A DNA stretch of 64,000 bases from an uncultured Lachnospiraceae bacterium (GCA_902762955.1 CACWQH010000007.1:1-64000), one strand, 5' to 3'; counted from the first letter of the stretch, positions 9,514 to 18,404 are shown. Numbers and translations are program-made. The notes: a model not told the origin generated them from the sequence alone.

Positions 9514-10497
9514 TTAGCTGACAAAATCAGATAATATCCTGAAAAATTCATCCGGTTTGTCGTAGAAGCAAAGATGAGTTGCCGATGGAATAGTTACCAT
9601 TTTCTTTTCAGGTGCTTTTATATCCTCAAAGCATTGTTTAAGAAGTTCAACAGGGCATGCAAAATCTTCATCGCCGTTTACAAATAAAACAGGTACTTCA
9701 AATTTTAAATTATCGGTAAAATCATAATTTATAAGAGTTTTATATGTACCCACCAATAAATTAAAATCAGATTTAAGCATTGCCTTTTTTTCTTTAAATT
9801 TAAGGAACGGAGACTTTAAAAGCTCCTTTACGGGAAAAGGACGTGCATTTTTGGCTATATATTTTGAGCCGATAAAAGATAAGCTTTGTATGGACTTCAT
9901 TAACTCTGCATTCATTTCGGGCTTTTTTGATATTTGCTTTAGTAATGTATCAATTATCTGCGTATCTGACGAACCGGACTCAGCTTCTTTTTTAAGCCAA
10001 TCGCAGGAGTATTCAAGACCTTTTATATAATTTACATTTTGACCGATACCAATGTAATGCGATACATTTTCGGGATGCTTTTTTGCATATTCGCAGCCGA
10101 TTACACTTCCCCATGAAAATCCGACAAGTATTATCTTTTCAAAGGTGTAAACAGTATGTAAATACTTTATTATTGCATCTATATCATTTATATAATCGGA
10201 AAGAGCTCCTGTCTTGGCAATTTCAGAAACCTTTGATTTGTTGGCAAGAAGTGTTTTACATGTATTCCTCTGGTCCCAGTTTACAACCGTAAATTTCTTT
10301 TCCCATTCGTTTTGCATAACGTGACAGAGACCTGCCATTGAGCCGCCGGGTCCACCATGTAAAAACAGCAGGAGAGGAGCTTTTTTATCTGATCCTCTTA
10401 TCTGGATATACTGTTTAATACCATTGATTTCAGGATATTCATATAGACATATTCCATTTTCTTTGTAGCAGTTAAGTATTTCACTTTTTTTACTCAT
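9514..10497 (-). CDS. Alpha/beta hydrolase, proline iminopeptidase-like
   Basis: 327 residues. Landmarks of the prolyl aminopeptidase branch of the alpha/beta hydrolase fold are the oxyanion motif LFLHGGPGGS near residues 43-52, VVNWDQRNTC near 73, nucleophile elbow GFSWGS (Ser) near 127, a later Asp in VNGDEDFACP and His in SATHLCFY. No signal peptide is seen, so it is probably cytosolic. The substrate is not certain: the canonical enzyme has a DQRGxG motif, here DQRNTC, so a related esterase or peptidase is possible. RBS AAGGAG overlaps the stop of the regulator gene 2 bp upstream, so the two are probably translationally coupled and the hydrolase is likely under that regulator. Confidence 0.8.
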   Translation of the reverse strand: MSKKSEILNCYKENGICLYEYPEINGIKQYIQIRGSDKKAPLLLFLHGGPGGSMAGLCHVMQNEWEKKFTVVNWDQRNTCKTLLANKSKVSEIAKTGALSDYINDIDAIIKYLHTVYTFEKIILVGFSWGSVIGCEYAKKHPENVSHYIGIGQNVNYIKGLEYSCDWLKKEAESGSSDTQIIDTLLKQISKKPEMNAELMKSIQSLSFIGSKYIAKNARPFPVKELLKSPFLKFKEKKAMLKSDFNLLVGTYKTLINYDFTDNLKFEVPVLFVNGDEDFACPVELLKQCFEDIKAPEKKMVTIPSATHLCFYDKPDEFFRILSDFVS

Positions 10498-10499
10498 TT

Positions 10500-11015
10500 T
10501 TATTTTTCTCCTTTAGGCATTGACATAAGATACATATTTCTAAGCTTTGAATCCGTCGTTACTTCTTTGTTTTGATATTTTTCAAGAATCGAAAACATTT
10601 CTGCAAGCATGTCGGCAAAATCATTATCCGAAAGGGAAATAGCATAGTTTAGAACGAAAAGCTTATCTCTTTCAACATCGGCATCGTCGCTTTTGAAATA
10701 ATTGTCGCAAAGACCAAAAAGCTGCATAAGTGTAAGCTTCATGATTTCCATACCGTCAGCGTTGTCTTTTGGTGGAGAAAGATATATGTTTTTAATTGCA
10801 TATACATTTTCAATCTGTCCGCGAACCTTATGGCTGTCAATTATTTCAATGACATCTTCGTTTAGCATTTTTTCGATTTTTCTGTAGACCGTAGCTCTGG
10901 GTACATCCGGTGCTTCCGAAAGAATATCGGCAATTGTCATTTTGCCTTTTGTTCTTATTAATTGTATAAGCCGGTTAGATGCGGGGTCAGTTAGTATTTT
11001 TATAATTTCTTTCAT
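10500..11015 (-). CDS. Winged-helix transcriptional regulator (ArsR/HTH_20-like)
   Basis: 171 residues from the ATG at 11015; the longer frame starting at 11069 is rejected because MKEIIKILTDPASNRLIQLI is the usual domain start and GTGAG precedes it. The N-terminal 75 residues form a winged helix: helix pair with TIADILSEAPDVPRATVYRKIEKML as recognition region and EDVIEIIDSHKVRG as the wing. The C-terminal half is alpha-helical and of unknown role. The architecture, with the hydrolase gene 2 bp downstream, suggests a local ligand-responsive repressor. A 6-bp inverted repeat ACTAAT / ATTAGT (11019-11024 / 11038-11043) overlaps its own promoter -10 and is a candidate autoregulatory operator. 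Confidence 0.75.
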   Translation of the reverse strand: MKEIIKILTDPASNRLIQLIRTKGKMTIADILSEAPDVPRATVYRKIEKMLNEDVIEIIDSHKVRGQIENVYAIKNIYLSPPKDNADGMEIMKLTLMQLFGLCDNYFKSDDADVERDKLFVLNYAISLSDNDFADMLAEMFSILEKYQNKEVTTDSKLRNMYLMSMPKGEK

Positions 11016-11018
11016 TTT

Positions 11019-11069
11019 ACTAATCTCACTTTCTGATATTAGTGTAATGTATGTAATTTTTATTGTCAA
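11019..11069 (-). promoter_or_regulatory. Promoter and candidate operator of the regulator-hydrolase pair
   Basis: On the minus strand, TTGACA (11064-11069), 17-bp spacer, TACACT (11041-11046). The inverted repeat ACTAAT-N13-ATTAGT covers the -10 and start region. Confidence 0.6.
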
Positions 11070-11102
11070 GATTTATTTTAAAAATGAATTATCGTATTTT
11101 TA

Positions 11103-11312
11103 TTGGATGATTGTTGTGGTACAATAAAAGAGGATAAGCTTGGTTTTAATAATATTTATATTCAAGCAAAACAATGGGCTTTAAATCAAACTGTTGGAAG
11201 ACCGGAAATTCAAAAATTTGTTGATGCGCTTACTGGTAAACAAGCTCAAAAGGGATTATTTATTACAACAGCTAGTATTTTTATAGAATCTATTTCGGTG
11301 ATGCCTCTATAG
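11103..11312 (+). pseudogene. Remnant of an Mrr-type restriction endonuclease
   Basis: A 69-codon frame whose first ~58 residues read like the catalytic core of Mrr-family (type IV) endonucleases: CGTIKEDKLGFNNIYIQAKQW, then TVGRPEIQKFVDALTGKQAQKGLFITTASI. The QAK part of the nuclease motif and the GRPEIQ-FV-AL block are preserved. Intact Mrr proteins are about 300 residues, with an N-terminal winged helix that is absent here, and the frame runs out inside the 3' end of the oppositely oriented transglutaminase-like gene. No RBS is evident. It is best read as a leftover of a lost defence gene; the identification rests on recalled family sequence. Confidence 0.7.
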
Positions 11313-12177
11313 CTTTCTCTGATATTATATATTCAAAGCTTGTATCAAGGTTTTCAGGAAAGAGAAGATAAAATGTATCGTCTTCATTTTTAGTATATTT
11401 TCCCATATATTCCATATAAACAAGATTCTTAGCTATATATAAGAAGTTATCAAAATTATCGTTTAGTGATTTGTCTAAATCCTTTAAGTTGTCCTCTGCG
11501 TCAACAGGTGTACAGAATTCCTGATTTGCAATTTTAGTCCTTATCTCAAGTATGGATAGAGGATTACCGTTTTCATCAACCCAGTACATATTGTTGGTTA
11601 TATCAAGCATAATCCACTTATTATAGGTGGAATCCCAAACCTCATTTACAACATGGCAATCGCCATCATATTTGGAATTGGGCATTATCCAGACCTTTCT
11701 TGAATATATACCGAGTGCAAGGCACATTTCATTGAGTATCTGGGCCTTGTTACGGCAGTTTATTCCATGCTTTTTATTGTCAAGGCTGTATTCAAGCAGG
11801 CTTAAGGCGTTCATATCAACGTGATTATCATAATCACTTTTATGCTTTAATCTTGGGGCAAATTCGTTCATAAGATTCTTTGCCTTCTCAAATTCGCTTC
11901 CGTCTTTAGCAATATTAGCTAAATCATACTTTTCAAGGAGTTCCTTATATTCTGCGTTGTCAAAATCATAGATTATTTCATAATCATTTCCTTCTTTAAA
12001 CTCTAACTGATTATATAAAATGCCGCTCTCCATAATGTATATTTCATTGGGTGACTGTTGGTAGGACATATAAAATAAGCTGTATCCTCCGAAGAATGCA
12101 ACATATATTATAAAACCGATGCTTAAAACCAGCAGTAGACCAAGCACTGCAAATAAGATTTTATATTTCTTTTTCAT
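11290..12177 (-). CDS. Membrane-anchored transglutaminase-like protein
   Basis: 295 residues. A signal-anchor helix is at residues 6-29; the rest should be extracellular. The C-terminal half has a papain/transglutaminase-like triad: Cys141 in HGINCRNKAQIL, His175 in GDCHVVNEVWD, Asp192 in KWIMLDITNNMYW. This matches the TGc fold found in bacterial cysteine peptidases and peptidoglycan or protein cross-link hydrolases. The actual substrate is unknown. Minus-strand AAGGAG lies before the ATG; an extended -10 (TGTTATAAT, about 12253-12261) is upstream. Its last 23 bp overlap the Mrr remnant on the other strand. Confidence 0.75.
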   Translation of the reverse strand: MKKKYKILFAVLGLLLVLSIGFIIYVAFFGGYSLFYMSYQQSPNEIYIMESGILYNQLEFKEGNDYEIIYDFDNAEYKELLEKYDLANIAKDGSEFEKAKNLMNEFAPRLKHKSDYDNHVDMNALSLLEYSLDNKKHGINCRNKAQILNEMCLALGIYSRKVWIMPNSKYDGDCHVVNEVWDSTYNKWIMLDITNNMYWVDENGNPLSILEIRTKIANQEFCTPVDAEDNLKDLDKSLNDNFDNFLYIAKNLVYMEYMGKYTKNEDDTFYLLFPENLDTSFEYIISEKAIEASPK

Positions 12178-12296
12178 TTTATTTTTCTCCTTAAAAAGTA
12201 TTCAAAATGGAAATATGCATTTAATATTCTAAAAATATTAAAAACTATTGAAATTATAACATTTTGATATGATTTATTCATCTGTTTTTTAATTAA

Positions 12297-12326
12297 TTGT
12301 AAAAATAATATATAGTGTGCTATACT
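12297..12326 (+). promoter_or_regulatory. Promoter of the methyltransferase-CPBP pair
   Basis: TTGTAA (12297-12302), 18-bp spacer, TATACT (12321-12326) preceded by TGC (extended -10). The ATG at 12363 is 37 bp downstream, with AGGAG between. Confidence 0.65.
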
Positions 12327-12362
12327 AAAACAGATTTAATATAAATATATTTAGGAGTTTTT

Positions 12363-13664
12363 ATGGATTACGAGCAGATCTTTGATGTATTGTCAAAGAA
12401 ACCAAATAAAATAGTATTCAGCAGTCAGGCTGATAAAACATATAAATACAGAAAAACGGTTGTTTCAAAGACTCATATCAAAGGAAAGGATGCTTATCAG
12501 ATAGAACGTTTTACGGACAAGCAGGCTTTTCATGAGAATGTTGATGCAGACAGGCTTAAGAGTGTTGTTAAAGAACTGTTTCCTGATAATTACAGGCAGA
12601 TTAATGTGTTCTGTGAGGACGGGGAATATGATTTTAAATGTTCAAAGAAAGGGAAACTGTTATCCAATTTTCATAGAGCTAAAGGTGGTGAGAGTAAGAC
12701 AAAAATTTCTAATTCAAACAATGAGTATAGTAATAAATCAGTAAATTCAAATTATGACATTTCTGATAAAAATAATGACAATATAAATAAAATAACTTAT
12801 GATAATAATTCAATAATACATAAGGACGAAGCTTCATTATCCCACAACCGCAAGAAAAAATATCTTCTTCCTGAAGGCACGGTTATTCCACCGTTAGTTG
12901 ATTTGGGTATCTTCACAAAGGAAGGTAAAATAGTTAAGTCAATGTATGGAAAATACAGGCAGATTAATCGATTTCTTGAGCTTGTAGAGGATGTGGTTAA
13001 GGATTATCCAAGCAAGGATATGCATATAGTCGATTTTGGTTGTGGCAAGTCGTATCTTACTTTCATTCTATATTATTATCTGGTTGAGATAAAGGGTTAT
13101 AATGTTCATATGACCGGACTTGACTTGAAAGATGATGTTATAGAAAAATGTAATGAAACAGCTAAGAAATATAACTATGATAATCTTCATTTTGAGCTTG
13201 GAGATATAAATGGATATTCTCCCGATTATAAAGTTGATATGATTGTTACACTTCATACCTGTGATACGGCGACGGATTATGCCTTATATAATGCAATCAA
13301 TTGGAATGTGGGAATTATAATGTCTGTGCCTTGCTGTCAGAAAGAGGTTAATTCCATGATAGCGACGGATGATCTTTCAATTCTAACCAAACATGGAATT
13401 ATTAAGGAGCGTATATCGGCTCTTATGACCGATACAATCCGTTCAAATGTCCTTGAATACTGTGGTTATAAGTCGCAGATTCTTGAATTTGTAGACTATG
13501 ACAGTTCTCCCAAGAACCTGCTGATTAGGGCAGTTAAGAGAAAGAATGAATTACCTGCCGAAAAGAAGCAGGAGATTAAAAAAGAGATAGATAATCTGTG
13601 TGAGGAGTTTCATATTAAGCAAACTCTATATGAAAAGATAAACGTAGGAGCAAAAAATGAATAA
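12363..13664 (+). CDS. Class I SAM-dependent methyltransferase (Methyltransf_32-like)
   Basis: 433 residues. The C-terminal half is a Rossmann methyltransferase: SAM-binding motif I HIVDFGCGKSYLTFIL at 221-236, acidic MTGLDLKDDV in motif II, a GDINGY segment, then TLHTCDTATDYAL and MSVPCCQKEVNS. The HTC...PCC pair is characteristic of the Methyltransf_32/METTL25-type family, thought to act on RNA. The N-terminal region (1-100) is a separate basic domain, joined by a low-complexity Asn/Ser/Lys linker at about 105-165. Target unknown. It overlaps the CPBP gene by 8 bp. Confidence 0.8.
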   Translation: MDYEQIFDVLSKKPNKIVFSSQADKTYKYRKTVVSKTHIKGKDAYQIERFTDKQAFHENVDADRLKSVVKELFPDNYRQINVFCEDGEYDFKCSKKGKLLSNFHRAKGGESKTKISNSNNEYSNKSVNSNYDISDKNNDNINKITYDNNSIIHKDEASLSHNRKKKYLLPEGTVIPPLVDLGIFTKEGKIVKSMYGKYRQINRFLELVEDVVKDYPSKDMHIVDFGCGKSYLTFILYYYLVEIKGYNVHMTGLDLKDDVIEKCNETAKKYNYDNLHFELGDINGYSPDYKVDMIVTLHTCDTATDYALYNAINWNVGIIMSVPCCQKEVNSMIATDDLSILTKHGIIKERISALMTDTIRSNVLEYCGYKSQILEFVDYDSSPKNLLIRAVKRKNELPAEKKQEIKKEIDNLCEEFHIKQTLYEKINVGAKNE

Positions 13665-14493
13665 TAAAAATGTTAAAGTTGTTGTAGCAATAATATTAAT
13701 TGCAGTTAATATCCTGTTTTGGAATATTGTTGACAGATTATTAATTAAGGTGGAGTGGGGCAAGGATTATTTGGCTGACAGTATAGTAACTCTGGTACAC
13801 AATATTTTTGGGATTGTTGTTTTTCTGCTGCTAACTATCAAGATCCTAAAAATTAAAGTAGGTTTCGGTAAGAAAAATCTTGTTAGAGGTATATTTTGGT
13901 ATGGGTTAGTAATGTGTATCGCCATTGTAGTGAATCTGATCATAGCTTACCATAAGCCTGAAACTGGCTTTTCTGAAGCATTTCCTTATGTAGTGCTCAC
14001 CATTTTTACAAATTTATCTATCGGAATTGTTGAAGAAGTTATGTATAGGGGTATGATATTCGGAGTGTTCAGAGAAAGCTTTGGTGAGGATAAGAAAGGA
14101 ATATATAAATCTGTATTTGCATCAGCTCTTGTATTTGGTGTAGTACATATTGTAAATCTAATAATATATCCAACACTTATTGTATCAACAGTAACACAAG
14201 TGATTTATGCCACGAATATCGGAGTATTGCTTGCAGTAATATATTATCGTTCAGATAATCTACTTCCGGGAGTCATTCTCCACGGACTATTGGATTTTGT
14301 TTCATCTATATGGATATGTTTTGCAAGTGATATCAATGAATTGTATCATGTAGATAGCACAAGTGATATGAATATTGTTTTTGCACTAGTGGCTATTGGT
14401 ATGACTTCTCCTTTTTTAATTTCCGGACTTTGGCAGCTCAGAAAGCTATTTAATAAGCAACAGTCAGTCGGTAATGAAGTTTCAGACACTTGA
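13657..14493 (+). CDS. CPBP-family intramembrane metalloprotease
   Basis: 278 residues, about seven hydrophobic segments. The Abi/CPBP motifs are visible: EEVMYRG (Glu126, Glu127, Arg131), FGVVHIVNL with a His near 166, and PGVILHGLLDF with the last motif His. These are membrane proteases related to Rce1, used for prenyl-protein processing in eukaryotes and bacteriocin immunity or peptide processing in bacteria. No bacteriocin precursor was found nearby. Translation is probably coupled to the methyltransferase gene through the 8-bp overlap. Confidence 0.85.
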   Translation: MNNKNVKVVVAIILIAVNILFWNIVDRLLIKVEWGKDYLADSIVTLVHNIFGIVVFLLLTIKILKIKVGFGKKNLVRGIFWYGLVMCIAIVVNLIIAYHKPETGFSEAFPYVVLTIFTNLSIGIVEEVMYRGMIFGVFRESFGEDKKGIYKSVFASALVFGVVHIVNLIIYPTLIVSTVTQVIYATNIGVLLAVIYYRSDNLLPGVILHGLLDFVSSIWICFASDINELYHVDSTSDMNIVFALVAIGMTSPFLISGLWQLRKLFNKQQSVGNEVSDT

Positions 14494-14553
14494 AACGATA
14501 GGCATTATAATATGTTTATCGAAAAGATACTTCATAAAAGAAAGGATTTAATA

Positions 14554-16089
14554 ATGAACAAAAAATTAGTTATTATAATCATAATTCAAGCTTTTGTCGT
14601 AACGTTTTTACTTGGCACATTATTTGGTATGTCTATACAGAAAAAAAGAAATAATAAGGCTGATGGTAACAATAAGCAAAGTGAAAATACTATTAATGAT
14701 GAAGTTAAATCTGATAGTTCGGATAATGCCGACACAGATGGAAAAGATAATTCTGATTCGTCTGACAATAATTCTGATTCAGATAATTCAAATAACCAAG
14801 ACGGCACAAATAGCGCATCCAGCGATGTCTATGTAGAACGTGATGTGGATTACGGTTCAATGGATGTTCCTGAACCCACAACCGATGACTGGCTTTATAC
14901 GGATGGCAGCAAAATTCTTGATAAGGATGGAAACGAGGTCTGGCTTACAGGTATAAACTGGTTTGGGTATAATACCGGAACCAATACATTTGACGGTTTA
15001 TGGGCAAGTGATTTGAATCAATCCGTACAGGAAATAGCAAATCATGGTTTTAATGTTATAAGAGTTCCTATGTCAGCCCAGCTTATAAATCAGTGGTCAC
15101 ACGGCGAGTATCCGGACGCAAATTTCAATCAGGCAACCAATGATTATCTTGTCGGGATGGACAGTCTTCAGATATTTGATTATGTTATCGGTCAGTGTCG
15201 TGCCAACGGACTTAAACTTATCATAGACATACACAGTGCCGAAACCAATGCGAGCGGACATGTGGTAAATCTTTGGTATACGGACAGTGTTTCGGTTGAG
15301 GATTATTACAGTGCACTTTCCTGGATGGCAGACAGATATAAAAATGATGACACAATCATAGCTTATGATTTGAAAAACGAGCCTCACGGTAAACCTTATG
15401 AAGGTAACGGTGCGGCAAAATGGGATGCTTCAAAGGACAAAAACAACTGGAAATATACAGCCGAGCAGGCGGCGGCAAAGGTTTTTGAGAAAAATCCTAA
15501 TGTACTTGTACTTGTGGAAGGAATAGAGATATATCCGACGGACATAAAGAAAAACGGCGACTTTTCATCAACCGATGAAAAAGACTATTATTTTAACTGG
15601 TGGGGTGGGAATCTTCGAGGTGTAAAAGATAATCCGGTTGATCTTGGAAAATATCAAAACAAGCTGGTATATTCACCGCATGACTACGGACCAACAGTAT
15701 ATGCCCAGCCATGGTTTGAAGGTGATTATGACTTTAACAGCCTTATGGATGATTGCTGGCATGATAACTGGTTTTACATAAAGGAAGATAATATTGCACC
15801 GCTTCTTATAGGAGAATGGGGTGGCTTTATGACTGAACCCAATATTACCTGGATGACTTATATGCGTCAATTGATTAAAGAAAACCGGCTTAACCATACC
15901 TTCTGGTGCTTTAATGCCAATTCGGGAGATACAGGCGGAATGGTTCTTGATGACTTTACTACCTGGGATGAAGAAAAGTATGAATTTGTAAAAGAGGTCT
16001 TATGGAACGATGGTGAAAAATTCATCGGCCTTGACCATGAAATACCACTTGGAATAAATGGAATCAGTTTGGGCGAATACTATAAATAA
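14554..16089 (+). CDS. GH5 endoglucanase, membrane anchored
   Basis: 511 residues from ATG 14554 (AAAGGA upstream; an earlier ATG at 14512 gives an unlikely leader). Residues 4-26 form an uncleaved-looking signal anchor without a lipobox, followed by a roughly 70-residue Ser/Asp/Asn-rich linker and a catalytic domain from about 112. GH5 landmarks are NWFGYNTGTNTFDGLW near 135, the NVIRVPMS strand near 167, DIHSAE near 225, acid/base Glu276 in YDLKNEPHG, YSPHDYGP near 373 and nucleophile Glu421 in LIGEWGG. It should cleave beta-1,4-glucans or related plant polysaccharides at the cell surface. No carbohydrate-binding module or dockerin is present. No obvious terminator follows apart from the palindrome at 16202. 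Confidence 0.9.
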   Translation: MNKKLVIIIIIQAFVVTFLLGTLFGMSIQKKRNNKADGNNKQSENTINDEVKSDSSDNADTDGKDNSDSSDNNSDSDNSNNQDGTNSASSDVYVERDVDYGSMDVPEPTTDDWLYTDGSKILDKDGNEVWLTGINWFGYNTGTNTFDGLWASDLNQSVQEIANHGFNVIRVPMSAQLINQWSHGEYPDANFNQATNDYLVGMDSLQIFDYVIGQCRANGLKLIIDIHSAETNASGHVVNLWYTDSVSVEDYYSALSWMADRYKNDDTIIAYDLKNEPHGKPYEGNGAAKWDASKDKNNWKYTAEQAAAKVFEKNPNVLVLVEGIEIYPTDIKKNGDFSSTDEKDYYFNWWGGNLRGVKDNPVDLGKYQNKLVYSPHDYGPTVYAQPWFEGDYDFNSLMDDCWHDNWFYIKEDNIAPLLIGEWGGFMTEPNITWMTYMRQLIKENRLNHTFWCFNANSGDTGGMVLDDFTTWDEEKYEFVKEVLWNDGEKFIGLDHEIPLGINGISLGEYYK

Positions 16090-16147
16090 ATATAATACAT
16101 TAATTTATCGTATTCACTAATAATTTGATTTAACTAACTGATAACAC

Positions 16148-16177
16148 TTGAAAAAATAACCCTTTCTGATATATAAT
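16148..16177 (+). promoter_or_regulatory. Probable gpmI promoter
   Basis: TTGAAA (16148-16153), 18-bp spacer, TATAAT (16172-16177). It predicts a start near 16184, giving a ~180-nt leader that contains the whole palindrome 16202-16340. Confidence 0.6.
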
Positions 16178-16201
16178 ATATATTGTTTTTGAAATAATAA
16201 C

Positions 16202-16340
16202 AGGTTGCATATATTATTATATCTATAAGCAGGTAATGTGAACACGCCTGTACTTAGCGAGGTTTTTTCGAGCTTAGTACAGCTGCGTGTGAGGTTTAGC
16301 GAGAGCGTGCCTGCGATAGATATAATAATATATGCAACCT
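16202..16340. repeat. Long branched palindrome in the gpmI leader
   Basis: Outer arms of about 31 nt, 16202-16233 and 16310-16340, pair almost perfectly (AGGTTGCATATATTATTATA with its complement TATAATAATATATGCAACCT, then AGCAGG with CCTGC). Inside is a second hairpin ACACGC..CTGTACTTAGC / GCTTAGTACAG..GCGTGT, and the right inner flank reads TTTAGCGAGAGCG. The right arm ends 6 bp before the gpmI ribosome site AAGAAGGAGA. It shares the AGCGANAGCG-type inner motif with the palindrome at 38613. Confidence 0.85.
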
Positions 16341-16363
16341 TCAAAAAGAAGGAGATACATAAA

Positions 16364-17902
16364 ATGACTAAAAAACCAGTAGTATTAATGATACTTGACG
16401 GATACGGCATAAGCGATATCAAGGAAGCTAATGCTGTTGCTATGGCTGATACTCCTGTTATGGACAAGCTTATGGCTGAATGTCCGTTTGTAAGAGGTAA
16501 CGCATCAGGACTTTTTGTAGGACTTCCTGACGGACAGATGGGTAACTCAGAGGTAGGACATATGAATATGGGTGCCGGAAGAGTTATATATCAGGATTTA
16601 ACAAGAATTACAAAATCAATAGAAGATGGCGATTTTTTTAAGAATGAGGAATTGCTTGCAGCGATAGATAATTGCAAGAAAAACAATTCAGATTTACATC
16701 TTTGGGGACTTCTTTCAGATGGTGGTGTACATAGCCACAATACACATTTATATGCAATACTTGAAATGTGCAAGAAAGAAGGTTTTTCAAATGTTTATCT
16801 TCATCCTTTCTTTGATGGAAGAGATACACCTCCTGCATCAGGTAAGGGATACCTTGAGGAATTAATTGCAAAAACTAAGGAAATCGGCGTTGGTAAGGTA
16901 GCCTCACTTTCAGGACGTTATTATGCAATGGATAGAGATAACCGATGGGACAGAGTTGAGCTTGCTTACAAGTCACTTGTTACAGGCGAGGGCGAACATG
17001 CTGAGGATCCAATAGAAGCTATGCAGGCGTCTTACGATAAGGAAGTGTTTGACGAGTTCGTTCTTCCTACTGTAATTACCGAAGGTGGAAAGCCGGTTTC
17101 GCTTGTTAAGGAAAATGATTCGGTTATATTCTTTAACTTCAGACCGGACAGAGCAAGGGAGATTACAAGAGCTTTTTGCTGTGATGATTTTGATGGCTTC
17201 TCAAGACCTAATGGTCGTTTCCCGCTTACATATGTATGCTTTAAGGATTATGATGAGACTATCCCTAATAAGCTTGTTGCATTTAAAAAAGAAGAAATCA
17301 AGAATACATTTGGTGAATATCTTGCATCACTTGGATTAAAGCAGCTTAGACTTGCAGAGACAGAAAAATATGCACACGTTACATTTTTCTTCAATGGCGG
17401 TATAGAAGAGCCAAATGAGGGTGAGAGCCGTATCCTCGTTAAGTCACCGGCAGTTGCAACCTACGACCTTCAGCCGGAGATGAGCGCTCCTGAGGTTAGC
17501 GAGAAGCTCAATGCAGCAATCACTTCAGGTGAATATGATGTGATAATTATCAATTTCGCTAATCCTGATATGGTTGGTCATACAGGAGTTATACCTGCTG
17601 CCGTATCAGCTGTTGAGACAGTTGATAAATGTGTCGGTGCAGCAGTTGATGCAGTTAAGTCAGTTGATGGAGTATTATTTATCTGTGCAGATCACGGTAA
17701 CGCAGAACAGATGATTAATTATGAGACAGGTGCACCTCATACTGCCCATACTACTAATCAGGTTCCGTTTATATTATACAATTACGGCGATGTTAAGCTT
17801 CGTGAGGGTGGATGCCTTGCTGATATAGTTCCTACATTGCTTGAGATTATGGAATTACCACAGCCGGCAGAGATGACAGGAAAGTCACTCATTGTAAAGT
17901 AA
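16364..17902 (+). CDS. gpmI: Cofactor-independent phosphoglycerate mutase
   Basis: 512 residues from ATG 16364, chosen because AAGGAGATACATAAA precedes it and MTKKPVVLMILDGYG is the canonical beginning; the upstream frame from 16238 lies in the palindrome. It interconverts 3- and 2-phosphoglycerate with two Mn2+ ions. Metal-site MILDGYG, phosphoserine loop MGNSEVGHMNMGAGR near 60-74, substrate-site DGRDTPP near 155, FNFRPDRAREITR near 260, and C-terminal NFANPDMVGHTG and ADHGNAEQM are all intact. It is separate from gap-pgk-tpiA and may be controlled through its long structured leader. Confidence 0.97.
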   Translation: MTKKPVVLMILDGYGISDIKEANAVAMADTPVMDKLMAECPFVRGNASGLFVGLPDGQMGNSEVGHMNMGAGRVIYQDLTRITKSIEDGDFFKNEELLAAIDNCKKNNSDLHLWGLLSDGGVHSHNTHLYAILEMCKKEGFSNVYLHPFFDGRDTPPASGKGYLEELIAKTKEIGVGKVASLSGRYYAMDRDNRWDRVELAYKSLVTGEGEHAEDPIEAMQASYDKEVFDEFVLPTVITEGGKPVSLVKENDSVIFFNFRPDRAREITRAFCCDDFDGFSRPNGRFPLTYVCFKDYDETIPNKLVAFKKEEIKNTFGEYLASLGLKQLRLAETEKYAHVTFFFNGGIEEPNEGESRILVKSPAVATYDLQPEMSAPEVSEKLNAAITSGEYDVIIINFANPDMVGHTGVIPAAVSAVETVDKCVGAAVDAVKSVDGVLFICADHGNAEQMINYETGAPHTAHTTNQVPFILYNYGDVKLREGGCLADIVPTLLEIMELPQPAEMTGKSLIVK

Positions 17903-17938
17903 AAAGTAATAAAAAATAATATAAAAAGGAGAAGACAC

Positions 17939-18367
17939 ATGAAAAAGTTTTTGAAGGAATTCAAAGAGTTTGCTCTTAAGGGCAATGTAATGGACATGGC
18001 AATCGGTGTTATCATCGGTGGTGCATTTGCAGCTATCATCACTGCATTTACAGAGGATTTCATTAATCCTCTTATCGCAGCTATCGGTGGAGCAGAGGTT
18101 GGAGGAAGAACCCAGATTGGCAGCACAGGCGCTTATATTGAGTGGGGTGCTTTTATAACTTCCGTTATTAATTTCCTGATTGTTGCATTTGTTTTATTCC
18201 TTATGCTTAAGGCAATGAATAAGCTTATGACAATCGGTAAGAAGAAGGAAGAGGAAGAAAAGACTACCAAGGTTTGCCCATATTGCAAGTCTGATATTGA
18301 TATCAAGGCTATTAAGTGTGCACATTGTACTTCAGATGTACCTCTTGAGCCGGTTGAAGAAGATTAA
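17939..18367 (+). CDS. mscL: Large-conductance mechanosensitive channel with C-terminal zinc ribbon
   Basis: 142 residues. MscL opens under membrane tension to release solutes on hypo-osmotic shock. The N-terminal amphipathic helix and first membrane helix (KEFALKGNVMDMAIGVIIGGAF, about 10-45), a short periplasmic loop and second helix (about 70-95) are typical. The C-terminus differs from the standard helical bundle: after a Lys/Glu-rich linker it has CPYCKSD..IKCAHC (Cys113, 116, 127, 130), a four-cysteine zinc ribbon. RBS AAAAGGAGAAG precedes ATG 17939, 36 bp after gpmI, so it may share that transcript. Confidence 0.93.
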   Translation: MKKFLKEFKEFALKGNVMDMAIGVIIGGAFAAIITAFTEDFINPLIAAIGGAEVGGRTQIGSTGAYIEWGAFITSVINFLIVAFVLFLMLKAMNKLMTIGKKKEEEEKTTKVCPYCKSDIDIKAIKCAHCTSDVPLEPVEED

Positions 18368-18375
18368 AAAAAGTA

Positions 18376-18404
18376 TTGCCAAATTTTTTCTTCTGTGATA
18401 ATAT
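18376..18404 (+). promoter_or_regulatory. Promoter of secG
   Basis: TTGCCA (18376-18381), 17-bp spacer, TAATAT (18399-18404). secG starts 45 bp downstream. Confidence 0.65.

Noticed and set aside
16238..16363. N-terminal extension of gpmI, starting inside the palindrome
   Set aside because: The extension reads through the hairpin and lacks a ribosome site; ATG 16364 with AAGGAG and the canonical N-terminus is better.
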